A stretch of 64,000 nucleotides of DNA. Origin: an uncultured Eubacterium sp. Its GTDB lineage: Bacteria > Bacillota > Clostridia > Lachnospirales > Lachnospiraceae. A program made the translations under genes and the position numbers. Below the pieces are notes generated by a model. The model was given only the letters and a program-made list of their open reading frames with translations, was not told the origin of the DNA and searched no databases. The stretch spans positions 1 through 64,000 of the forward strand of contig URAI01000002.1 of assembly GCA_900545725.1 (NCBI GenBank), in the 5' to 3' direction. Below are positions 24,947 through 33,879 of this stretch, piece by piece (position 1 is the stretch's first letter; every line of letters starts with the position of its first letter).

Positions 24947-26452
24947 ATGAATTTAAGACCGGAAGAAATCAGCTCAGTTATTAAAGAGCAGATTAAAAGA
25001 TATTCTACGGACCTTGAAGTATCAGATGTTGGTACAGTTATTCAGGTAGCTGATGGTATTGCCCGTATACATGGTCTTGAAAAGGCTATGCAGGGAGAAC
25101 TTCTTGAGTTCCCTGGTGAAGTATACGGAATGGTACTTAACTTGGAAGAAGATAACGTCGGTGCCGTTTTACTTGGTGACTCAAAAAACATTAACGAAGG
25201 TGATACTGTTAAGACAACAGGACGAGTTGTTGAGGTTCCTGTAGGAGATGCCTTAACAGGACGTGTTGTTAATGCTTTAGGTCAGCCAATAGATGGTAAA
25301 GGACCAATTAATACAGACAAGTTCCGTAAGATAGAAAGAGTTGCCTCTGGTGTTATTACAAGAAAGTCAGTTGATACACCATTACAGACAGGTATTAAGG
25401 CTATTGATGCGATGGTACCTATCGGAAGAGGACAAAGAGAACTTATTATCGGTGACAGACAGACAGGTAAGACTGCCATTGCCATTGATACAATTATTAA
25501 CCAGAAGGGTCAGGGGGTACATTGTATTTACGTTGCCATCGGTCAGAAGGCATCAACAGTTGCAAGTATCGTTAAGACTCTCGAGGAATATGGTGCTATG
25601 AGCTATACTACAGTAGTAGCAGCTACAGCAAGTGAGCTGGCACCATTACAGTATATAGTACCTTACTCAGGCTGTGCCATAGGTGAGGAATGGATGGAAA
25701 GAGGAGACGATGTACTTGTAGTATATGATGATTTAAGTAAGCATGCTGCAGCATACCGTACACTGTCATTACTTCTTAAGAGACCACCAGGACGTGAAGC
25801 TTACCCTGGTGATGTATTCTATCTTCATTCAAGACTTCTTGAAAGAGCAGCCAGAATGTCAGATGAATACGGTGGAGGTTCTCTTACAGCACTTCCAATC
25901 ATTGAAACACAGGCTGGTGATGTTTCAGCATATATTCCAACTAATGTAATTTCAATTACAGATGGTCAGATATATCTTGAAACTGAGATGTTTAACTCTG
26001 GTTTCAGACCTGCTATTAATGCCGGTCTTTCAGTATCACGAGTTGGTGGTGCTGCACAGATTAAGGCTATTAAGAAGATTGCTGCACCTATCCGTACTGA
26101 GCTTGCCCAGTATAGAGAGCTTGCTTCATTCGCACAGTTTGGCTCAGAACTTGATGCCGATACTAAGGAGAAGCTTGCACAGGGTGAAAGAATCAAAGAG
26201 ATGCTTAAGCAGCCACAGTATAAGCCAATGCCTGTAGAATATCAGGTTATTATTATATATGCTGTTACAAAGAAGTATGTGATTGATATTGAAGTTGAAA
26301 GAATATTAGACTTCCAGCAGGGATTATTTGATTTCATTGATACTAAGTATCCTTCAATTCCTGAAAAAATCAGAGATACAAAGGTGCTTGATGATGAAAC
26401 AGAAAAGGCATTAGTTAGTGCTATTGAAGAATTTAAGAAAACATTTAAATAA
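24947..26452 (+). CDS. atpA: ATP synthase F1 subunit alpha
   Basis: 501 residues. The P-loop is GDRQTGKTA, and the signature PAINAGLSVSRVGGAAQ is complete. The N-terminal beta barrel and C-terminal helical domain are of normal length. It forms the non-catalytic nucleotide sites in the alpha3beta3 ring. RBS AGAGGGTG. Confidence 0.98.
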   Translation: MNLRPEEISSVIKEQIKRYSTDLEVSDVGTVIQVADGIARIHGLEKAMQGELLEFPGEVYGMVLNLEEDNVGAVLLGDSKNINEGDTVKTTGRVVEVPVGDALTGRVVNALGQPIDGKGPINTDKFRKIERVASGVITRKSVDTPLQTGIKAIDAMVPIGRGQRELIIGDRQTGKTAIAIDTIINQKGQGVHCIYVAIGQKASTVASIVKTLEEYGAMSYTTVVAATASELAPLQYIVPYSGCAIGEEWMERGDDVLVVYDDLSKHAAAYRTLSLLLKRPPGREAYPGDVFYLHSRLLERAARMSDEYGGGSLTALPIIETQAGDVSAYIPTNVISITDGQIYLETEMFNSGFRPAINAGLSVSRVGGAAQIKAIKKIAAPIRTELAQYRELASFAQFGSELDADTKEKLAQGERIKEMLKQPQYKPMPVEYQVIIIYAVTKKYVIDIEVERILDFQQGLFDFIDTKYPSIPEKIRDTKVLDDETEKALVSAIEEFKKTFK

Positions 26453-26550
26453 AACATGGCATAAGGGGTAAACGTCTTGCGGCTTGTAGCCGTAAGCTGC
26501 TTCGCAACTATTATGAAACAGCCGAAAGGCTGGAATGGAGGTAATTGATT

Positions 26551-27414
26551 ATGGCCTCAATGAGAGACATAAAAAGGCGTAGAGACAGTATTCAAAGTAC
26601 CGGACAGATTACCAAAGCCATGAAGCTTGTATCCACTGTTAAACTTCAGAAAGCGAAGGGAAAGGCAGAAAGTACAAAACCATATTTCGATCTGATGTAT
26701 GATACTGTATGCAGTATGCTTGCCAAGTCAGGCAACATTAATCATAAGTACCTGACAGCAGGTGATTCAGAGAAGAAGGCGGTTATTGTAATTACTGCTA
26801 ACAGGGGACTTGCAGGTGGTTATAATTCTAATATAACCAAGCTGGTTACTGATGGAGATATCCGTAAGGAAGATGCATTAATATATGCTATCGGACGTAA
26901 GGGCAGAGAAGTATTTGAAAGAAAAGGATATACAATCAAGGCAGATTATTCAGATGTAATTGACAATCCATTGTATACAGATGCAAGAGAAATATGTGAT
27001 GAAGTGCTTAAGGCATTTACAGATGGAGAGATTGGAGAAATCTATCTTGCATATACATCTTTTAAGAATACAGTTGTTCATGTTCCGACACTTATCAGAC
27101 TTTTACCTGTCGATAAGGAGCAGGTTAAGACAGATAGTGATAAGCAGGCAGATACAACACCTATGAATTATGAGCCGGAAGAAGGAGAAGCACTTGATAT
27201 GATTATACCGAAGTATGTGTGTAGTCTTATATATGGTGCTCTTATTGAAGCCGTTGCGAGTGAGAATGGTGCGAGAATGCAGGCTATGGATAATGCCACA
27301 AGTAATGCAGAAGAGATGATTTCTGACCTGTCGCTTAAGTATAACAGAGCACGTCAGGGTTCTATTACTCAGGAACTTACAGAAATTATCGCCGGTGCTA
27401 ACGCCATCGAGTAA
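26551..27414 (+). CDS. atpG: ATP synthase F1 subunit gamma
   Basis: About 287 residues forming the rotor shaft: N-terminal coil MRDIKRRRDSIQSTGQITKAMKLVST (in parts), Rossmann-like middle with ITANRGLAGGYNSN, and C-terminal signature NRARQGSITQELTEIIAGANAI. The start at 26551 follows ATGGAGG; a TTG 6 nt earlier is too close to that site. The 98-nt atpA-atpG gap contains CGGCT/AGCCG and a GAAA-tetraloop hairpin CAGCC/GGCTG (26519-26532) right before the RBS, possibly tuning translation. Confidence 0.96.
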   Translation: MASMRDIKRRRDSIQSTGQITKAMKLVSTVKLQKAKGKAESTKPYFDLMYDTVCSMLAKSGNINHKYLTAGDSEKKAVIVITANRGLAGGYNSNITKLVTDGDIRKEDALIYAIGRKGREVFERKGYTIKADYSDVIDNPLYTDAREICDEVLKAFTDGEIGEIYLAYTSFKNTVVHVPTLIRLLPVDKEQVKTDSDKQADTTPMNYEPEEGEALDMIIPKYVCSLIYGALIEAVASENGARMQAMDNATSNAEEMISDLSLKYNRARQGSITQELTEIIAGANAIE

Positions 27415-27438
27415 GATAAAAATAAAATGGAGGCAAAA

Positions 27439-28830
27439 ATGGCAGAAAAGAATATTGGTAAAATCACTCAGATTGTCGGTGCCGTTCTTGATGTTAAGTT
27501 CACAGACGGTAACCTGCCAGAAATCAATTCAGCTATCGATGTAACGACTAAAGAAGGTGCTAAGCTTGTAATCGAAGTTGCACAGCATCTTGGTGACGAT
27601 ACAGTAAGATGTATTGCCATGGGTCCTACAGACGGTCTCGTAAGAGGCATGGAAGCTGTTGCTACAGGTGCTCCAATATCAGTACCTGTTGGTGAAGAGA
27701 CATTAGGACGTATGTTCAATGTTCTGGGTGATCCTATAGATAATAAACCAGCTCCTAAAGTACAGGAGTATATGCCTATACACAGAAAAGCTCCAACATT
27801 TGAAGAACAGGCGACATCAACAGAGATGCTTGAGACAGGTATCAAGGTTGTTGACTTACTTTGTCCTTATCAGAAGGGTGGTAAGATAGGTCTGTTTGGA
27901 GGTGCCGGTGTAGGTAAGACAGTACTTATTCAGGAGTTAATCAGAAATATTGCTACTGAGCATGGTGGATATTCTGTATTCACAGGCGTAGGTGAGCGTA
28001 CCCGTGAAGGTAATGACCTTTACTACGAAATGAAAGAATCAGGAGTTATTGAGAAGACTACCATGGTATTCGGTCAGATGAACGAACCACCTGGAGCCAG
28101 AATGAGAGTTGGTCTTACAGGACTTACTATGGCTGAGTATTTCAGAGATAAAGGTGGAAAGGATGTACTTCTTTTCATTGATAATATCTTTAGATTTACA
28201 CAGGCCGGTTCAGAGGTTTCAGCGCTTCTTGGCCGTATGCCATCAGCCGTTGGTTATCAGCCAACTCTTCAGACAGAAATGGGTGCTCTTCAGGAGAGAA
28301 TTACATCTACAAAGAATGGTTCTATTACATCCGTTCAGGCTGTATACGTTCCTGCAGATGACTTAACTGACCCGGCTCCTGCTACAACATTTGCACATCT
28401 TGATGCTACAACAGTTCTTTCACGTTCAATTGTTGAGCTTGGTATTTATCCTGCTGTTGATCCACTTGAGTCAACATCAAGAATTCTTGACCCAAGAATT
28501 GTAGGTGAAGAACATTATAAGGTAGCCAGAGGCGTTCAGGAGATATTACAGAAGTATAAAGAGCTTCAGGATATTATCGCTATTCTTGGTATGGATGAAC
28601 TTTCAGAAGATGATAAGCTTGTTGTATCAAGAGCAAGAAAGGTTCAGAGATTCCTTTCACAGCCATTCTTCGTTGCAGGACAGTTTACTGGTCTTGAGGG
28701 AAGATATGTACCTGTCAATGAGACAATACAGGGCTTCAAGGAGATTATTGAAGGTAAGTATGATGATATACCAGAAAGTTACTTTATTAACTGTGGTAAT
28801 ATAGATGACGTGCTTGCAAAGTGTAAATAA
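27439..28830 (+). CDS. atpD: ATP synthase F1 subunit beta (catalytic)
   Basis: 463 residues. Walker A GGAGVGKTVLIQE, catalytic Glu in GERTREGNDLY, Walker B LLFIDNIFRFTQAGSEVSALLGRMPSAVGYQP (in parts). The start at 27439 uses AATGGAGG; ATG 27427 lies within that site. Catalyses ATP synthesis or hydrolysis. Confidence 0.98.
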   Translation: MAEKNIGKITQIVGAVLDVKFTDGNLPEINSAIDVTTKEGAKLVIEVAQHLGDDTVRCIAMGPTDGLVRGMEAVATGAPISVPVGEETLGRMFNVLGDPIDNKPAPKVQEYMPIHRKAPTFEEQATSTEMLETGIKVVDLLCPYQKGGKIGLFGGAGVGKTVLIQELIRNIATEHGGYSVFTGVGERTREGNDLYYEMKESGVIEKTTMVFGQMNEPPGARMRVGLTGLTMAEYFRDKGGKDVLLFIDNIFRFTQAGSEVSALLGRMPSAVGYQPTLQTEMGALQERITSTKNGSITSVQAVYVPADDLTDPAPATTFAHLDATTVLSRSIVELGIYPAVDPLESTSRILDPRIVGEEHYKVARGVQEILQKYKELQDIIAILGMDELSEDDKLVVSRARKVQRFLSQPFFVAGQFTGLEGRYVPVNETIQGFKEIIEGKYDDIPESYFINCGNIDDVLAKCK

Positions 28831-28868
28831 GCGGCTTTTGACAATCAGAGGCTGCATGGAGGCTGAAT

Positions 28869-29276
28869 ATGGCGGATTTAAAGACATTTAAGTTATTAGT
28901 AAGCACACCTGACAGAACATTTTATGAAGGTGATGCAGGCATGGTAGAGCTTACAACAAGTGAGGGAGAGATTGGTATATATGCCGATCATATTCCGCTT
29001 ACATCTGTAGTTACGCCATGTGTTATGACAATTCATGAAAATGGCAGTGTAAAGAAAGCTGCTATTCATGGAGGTATCATTGAAATTCTTAAAGATAAAG
29101 TTACTATTCTTGCCGAAGTTGCTGAGTGGCCTGATGAGATAGATGTCAACAGAGCGAATGAAGCAAAGATTAGAGCTGAAAGAAGACTTTCAAGCAGTGA
29201 TGCAAATATTAATATGCTGCGTGCCGAGATGGCTCTTAAGAGAGCATTGGCAAGACTTAATGCAGTAGGTAAATAA
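28869..29276 (+). CDS. atpC: ATP synthase F1 subunit epsilon
   Basis: 135 residues. The N-terminal beta sandwich (FKLLVSTPDRTFYEGDAGMV, EGEIGIYADHIPL) is followed by a C-terminal helical hairpin (RAERRLSSSDANINMLRAEMALKRALARL in parts). It is the inhibitory subunit and closes the operon, followed 9 nt later by a terminator hairpin. Confidence 0.96.
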   Translation: MADLKTFKLLVSTPDRTFYEGDAGMVELTTSEGEIGIYADHIPLTSVVTPCVMTIHENGSVKKAAIHGGIIEILKDKVTILAEVAEWPDEIDVNRANEAKIRAERRLSSSDANINMLRAEMALKRALARLNAVGK

Positions 29277-29284
29277 ATATGTTT

Positions 29285-29357
29285 AAACCTCTCACCAGAT
29301 GGTAATAATTGGTATATGTGTAATATGCATAATCAATATACCCGGTGGGAGGTTTTT
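29285..29357 (+). terminator. Terminator/attenuator hairpin between atpC and ywmB
   Basis: AAACCTCTCACC (29285-29296) pairs with GGTGGGAGGTTT (29344-29355), with an inner GGTATAT/ATATACC stem. A short T-run follows. The right arm also contains the GGGAGG ribosome-binding site of ywmB. Confidence 0.75.
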
Positions 29358-30395
29358 ATGTTTAAGGAATATTTATATTATATTGGATTCAGGATATATG
29401 ATATTTTTAACAGAAATAACGACAATACTAATTCTGTTAAAGACACGGATAATCTGAATATGCAAGATATGTCAAAAGATGATGAGATATACAGAAGAGA
29501 TGGTAATATATACAGGAAACGGGGAGATAAAGAACAGAAAGATAATAGTAAGAGAAGAAAAAGCAGTAGATATAACAAAAGAAAAAAATACATTTTTCAG
29601 AAATGTGTGGTATTAATTGCGGCAGTTTTATGGCTTATAGCGGCTTTAAATATGCTTTGGGGAATAAGCGGATACGGATTTTTGAACTTTGTTGCGACTG
29701 ATTCAAAAAACACCTTAAATAATGGAAACAGAATAGCAGCTGCATTTGGAGGAACATTTGAAGATATGAGTTTTAAAAGGGTGCAGGGAAGTGTAAGTGT
29801 ATATGCAAAATATTGTAATACGGCACTTACGGGTAATGCAAAGGATATAATACTTGAACAGATAGCAGACAAGATAGGAATAGACAGGTATACAATCAAT
29901 GAGACGATAGAAGATGAAAATAATGTCAGGACGCTTGCACAGTGTTCGGCATCAGGTGATGTGATATGTAAGTTTATAACGGTTGACAAAGGTGTAAAGG
30001 GCGCTGATGTAAGCCAGTATATTTATATAGGAATTACTTTAAATAATAGTATTGATACGATTTTTACATATGAGAAAATAGTAAATGATATTCTGGACTC
30101 ATTAAATATAGATGCGCAGGTGACTGTAAATCTTAAAGGAACGGTAGATGGATATCTGGATACCGGGAAAAAGGATATTATAACTAATACAATTTTGGAT
30201 AAGACAGGTGCAGTTGTGGTTGCACAAAAGAAAGACGGACAGATGTATACTGTATACGGATATGATAAGAAAATAGAGGAATATATAATGTCGGTTAATG
30301 ATAAGATTAATATAAATATAAGCATGAGTTATGATGAGAAAAATAATGAGACATATGTATATTATTCGACTCCGTTAAATAATGAGGATTATTAA
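29358..30395 (+). CDS. ywmB: YwmB-like (DUF1779/TATA-box-binding-like) protein
   Basis: 345 residues. A very charged ~75-residue cytoplasmic N-terminus (Lys/Arg/Asp/Asn), one TM helix at about 80-105, and an extracytoplasmic domain with the repeated alpha-beta pattern of the YwmB family. In Bacillus ywmB also lies just downstream of atpC. The start at 29358 uses GGTGGGAGG; a longer frame would begin inside the upstream hairpin. The identity rests on position plus weak fold resemblance. The unusually long N-terminus is not typical. Confidence 0.6.
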   Translation: MFKEYLYYIGFRIYDIFNRNNDNTNSVKDTDNLNMQDMSKDDEIYRRDGNIYRKRGDKEQKDNSKRRKSSRYNKRKKYIFQKCVVLIAAVLWLIAALNMLWGISGYGFLNFVATDSKNTLNNGNRIAAAFGGTFEDMSFKRVQGSVSVYAKYCNTALTGNAKDIILEQIADKIGIDRYTINETIEDENNVRTLAQCSASGDVICKFITVDKGVKGADVSQYIYIGITLNNSIDTIFTYEKIVNDILDSLNIDAQVTVNLKGTVDGYLDTGKKDIITNTILDKTGAVVVAQKKDGQMYTVYGYDKKIEEYIMSVNDKININISMSYDEKNNETYVYYSTPLNNEDY

Positions 30396-30577
30396 ATTGT
30401 TATTTAAAATCAGACTCTGTGCAATATGTAAGTTATTGCAACAGAATTAAATGTAAAAATAAACGGATTCAAAACATAAAAATGAACAAACTCAAGACTT
30501 GTAGTTTTACATGAAAAATATTAAAATAATACATGTATTGTCGTATTTTAATAAAATGTATAGGAATGAGGATTATT

Positions 30578-31849
30578 TTGAATATTAATGAACTTTTAGA
30601 TAAATGTATAAATGAAAAGCTTATCGATCTTACTATAAGCAATGTTAAGAAAAAGGGCGGGGAAATTGCTGTAAAGGTAAAGATTAGACCTGTGATTTTA
30701 AAGGATGAACTTGTATTTCAGGTGTCAGAATTTATAGGGCAGAAGGTATATCATAAGAATGTAAGCTGTAATGAGGTTAAAAAGCTTATTATTAAGCTTA
30801 TTACGGATGTATATAAACAGGCACAGTTTAATATGACTGATGCGTCTGCACAGGTGTTATCCGGAAACAATGGCAATCTTACGATAAAGTATAAAAAGAG
30901 CGCAAAACAGAAAGAACAAAAAGACCTGTCGCATAACAGAAGCAAGAAATATATTCTTAAGGAGGGCGTGCCGGTAGGGTTTTTAATAGACCTTGGTGTA
31001 ATGACTAAAGACGGTAAGATAGTTCATCAGAAGTATGATAAATATCGTCAGATTAACAGGTTTCTGGAATTTATAGAGGATATTTTACCGCAGCTTGATA
31101 AGAATAAGGAACAGACAATCATTGATTTTGGATGTGGTAAATCATATCTTACATTTGCAATGTATTATTATCTTAAAGTTTTAAAGGGCTATAATGTAAG
31201 AATTATAGGACTTGACCTGAAAGAAGATGTAATTGAAAAATGCAATGAGCTTAAGAAACGTTACGGATATGATGAACTTAATTTTTATGTAGGAGATGTT
31301 GCATCATATAATGATGTTAATTCGGTAGATATGGTGGTCACTCTTCATGCGTGTGACACTGCAACAGATTATGCACTTGCAAAGGCAGTAAAATGGGGCG
31401 CAAAGGTAATATTATCAGTACCATGCTGTCAGCATGAAGCTAATTCCATGATTGAAAGTGAGCTTTTAAGACCGGTACTTAAATATGGAATACTTAAAGA
31501 GAGGATATCTGCAATATTTACAGATGCAATAAGGGCGCAGGAACTTGAAAAAAATGGATATCAGACCCAGATTCTTGAATTTATTGATATGGAGCATACA
31601 CCTAAGAATCTGCTTATAAGGGCGGTAAAGACGGCACATGGAAAAGAAAACATGACTATAAAGCCTATTAAAACAGCAGATTATAAAGAGAATAGTATAA
31701 GTAAGACAGGCAGAACAGATGCTGTTATATCACAAAAAAATGACAATTCATGTATGTCTGCTAACGGTAATGAGCAAAAAGAAAGTCTTTTGGCTATGGA
31801 AGAGGCTCTTAATCTTAACCTTACAATTAACAGGCTGTTAGATAAATGA
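30578..31849 (+). CDS. Class I SAM-dependent methyltransferase (Methyltransf_32-type)
   Basis: 423 residues. An N-terminal ~120-residue domain is followed by a Rossmann methyltransferase core: TIIDFGCGKSYLTFAMYYYL (SAM loop, in parts), IIGLDLKEDV, VTLHACDTATDYAL and LSVPCCQHEAN. The C-terminal ~70 residues are polar and low in complexity. The VPCCQHE motif is typical of this uncharacterised family, which may act on RNA. Start TTG 30578 is preferred because GAGG (30568-30571) is 6 nt before it; ATG 30566 overlaps the RBS. The substrate is unknown. Confidence 0.88.
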   Translation: MNINELLDKCINEKLIDLTISNVKKKGGEIAVKVKIRPVILKDELVFQVSEFIGQKVYHKNVSCNEVKKLIIKLITDVYKQAQFNMTDASAQVLSGNNGNLTIKYKKSAKQKEQKDLSHNRSKKYILKEGVPVGFLIDLGVMTKDGKIVHQKYDKYRQINRFLEFIEDILPQLDKNKEQTIIDFGCGKSYLTFAMYYYLKVLKGYNVRIIGLDLKEDVIEKCNELKKRYGYDELNFYVGDVASYNDVNSVDMVVTLHACDTATDYALAKAVKWGAKVILSVPCCQHEANSMIESELLRPVLKYGILKERISAIFTDAIRAQELEKNGYQTQILEFIDMEHTPKNLLIRAVKTAHGKENMTIKPIKTADYKENSISKTGRTDAVISQKNDNSCMSANGNEQKESLLAMEEALNLNLTINRLLDK

Positions 31850-31876
31850 TAATGAAATAGAAAGGGCTTATTAAGA

Positions 31877-33862
31877 ATGAAAAACAGAAACTGGTCTACA
31901 TTAAAATATGTTACATTAACTGTTTTATTTATGGCAGTTGCAGTTATAACTTTTTTTTCAATGGATTATCAGCGCCTTAGTGCATCGGTAACGGATATGT
32001 CAGAAGCAACTCTTCCGGTAGTAATGATGCAGACGCAGGAAAAAATTAACTACAATCAGCTTCATGGCTATACGGATGATATAGATGAACAACTTCTTGA
32101 AAGAAGTGTGACAGCACTTGACAGCAATAAGAAGCTGCCGATATTAATTGATACCTATGGGGAAGAGGTGACATCATTATCATATAAGGTAAGAAGTAAG
32201 GATATGTCACTTATTGAGAATACACAGGTGACAGATTATTCCTCAAATGGTAATGAGATAGAGGCCATACTTAATATAAAAAACCTCATTGAGAATAATA
32301 CGCAGTATTATCTTCAGATTATTGTAGGTACTAAGAAGCATGAAAGCATAAGCTATTATACAAGCATTATATGTGGAACAGGCTTTGATGTAGATTCAAA
32401 GCTTAACTTTGTGATAGATTTTAATGAAAACAGTAATGATTCCTCAAAGATAAGTTCAATTGCAAAATATCTGGAACCAAAGTCATCAGCAGATAACTCT
32501 AATTATGGAAGTGTTAATATCAATTCTAAGCAGACTGTTATTTCATGGGGAGATATGTCTCCATTTATTGAAGGACAGATAGTTCCACAGCTAGACAGTA
32601 TAAGCAGCGATGGTGCGAAGATAAGTATTAATTATGTGTTAGGTGCAGAAAACGAATATTCGTCATATGATACTTATTATGTAAAAGAAAGCTATACACT
32701 TGGAGTATCTTCTAAGAAAGAGATATATCTTATAGATTATGACAGAACAGCCAATCAGGTATTTGACAGCAGAAATGATGTTGGTGGTACAAAGATTAAT
32801 CTTGGAATAAGAAAAGATACAGATATAACAACCATGACAAGTAAGGATGGTTCATATATTTATTTTGTTAATGAAGGAAAATTATGGTGCTTTAGTATTC
32901 AGGATAATGTATTTACAGAAGTATTTTCATTTACATCAGCTGATTCTGATAATGTAAGGGAAGGTTATCTGCAGTATAATATAAGGATAATGAATGTATC
33001 GGATACAGGAGACTGCGATTTTTTAGTAGCCGGATATATGAACAGAGGAGAACATGAGGGTCAGACCGGCGTTGACCATTTCTATTATAATTACAAAGAA
33101 AATGTTACAACAGAAAGAGTCTATATACCTATTGATAAGCCATATAATGCGATGCAGAATACAGCAGGAAGTATAGCATATGTAAATGATGAGGGAATAT
33201 TCTACATTATGATAGATGATACATTATATGCGGTTAATCTTACCAATATGGAAGTTATGGTAGAAGTAAGCGGCCTTAAAGAGGAAAATTATGCGGTATC
33301 TAAGAATGGAAGATCAATAGCCTACAGTACAGATGGAAGTAATGGATATTCTGAATCAATCAGGGTATTTAATATGGAAAAGGGTACAGATTATGAAATC
33401 CATGCAGATGATGGACACAGACTTAAGGTTATAGGCTATATAAATAGTGATTTTATATATGGTTCAGCAGATGTTAATGATGTTGTAAGTACCAATGGAA
33501 CGCAGACAGTTCTTGCAATGAATAAAATAGATATTATTGATGATGAGTATAATGTTATTAAGGTATATGATGAGCCTGGAATATATATCACAGAGGCGGA
33601 TGTTGAAAATCTCAGGCTGAATCTTAACAGAGTAACTAAGAACAGTGATGGAAGTTTTGAAAGTACGACATCAGATCAGCTTATTAACAGAGAAGAGAAT
33701 AATTCATCATCACTTGTATCAGTTGATGTAATTAATTCATCAACACGACTTAAGGAAGTTGTGCTAGTCTTAACTAAGAAGATACAGTCAGCAGATAACA
33801 TAATTATGCGTTATACTGACAGTATACAATATATAAAGAATCAGAAATTTAATATTAAATAG
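31877..33862 (+). CDS. Large membrane-anchored extracytoplasmic protein (propeller-like)
   Basis: 661 residues. An N-terminal signal anchor (about residues 10-28) is followed by a wholly extracytoplasmic region. From about residue 270 on, short beta-rich segments such as SKDGSYIYFVNEGKLWCFS, NEGIFYIMIDDTLYAVNL-like and KNGRSIAYSTDGSN recur, suggesting a beta-propeller. No catalytic motif was seen. It is 17 nt upstream of a class A PBP gene, so a role in wall assembly is inferred. Family not recognised. Confidence 0.7.
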   Translation: MKNRNWSTLKYVTLTVLFMAVAVITFFSMDYQRLSASVTDMSEATLPVVMMQTQEKINYNQLHGYTDDIDEQLLERSVTALDSNKKLPILIDTYGEEVTSLSYKVRSKDMSLIENTQVTDYSSNGNEIEAILNIKNLIENNTQYYLQIIVGTKKHESISYYTSIICGTGFDVDSKLNFVIDFNENSNDSSKISSIAKYLEPKSSADNSNYGSVNINSKQTVISWGDMSPFIEGQIVPQLDSISSDGAKISINYVLGAENEYSSYDTYYVKESYTLGVSSKKEIYLIDYDRTANQVFDSRNDVGGTKINLGIRKDTDITTMTSKDGSYIYFVNEGKLWCFSIQDNVFTEVFSFTSADSDNVREGYLQYNIRIMNVSDTGDCDFLVAGYMNRGEHEGQTGVDHFYYNYKENVTTERVYIPIDKPYNAMQNTAGSIAYVNDEGIFYIMIDDTLYAVNLTNMEVMVEVSGLKEENYAVSKNGRSIAYSTDGSNGYSESIRVFNMEKGTDYEIHADDGHRLKVIGYINSDFIYGSADVNDVVSTNGTQTVLAMNKIDIIDDEYNVIKVYDEPGIYITEADVENLRLNLNRVTKNSDGSFESTTSDQLINREENNSSSLVSVDVINSSTRLKEVVLVLTKKIQSADNIIMRYTDSIQYIKNQKFNIK

Positions 33863-33879
33863 TATTAGAATGGAGTACT

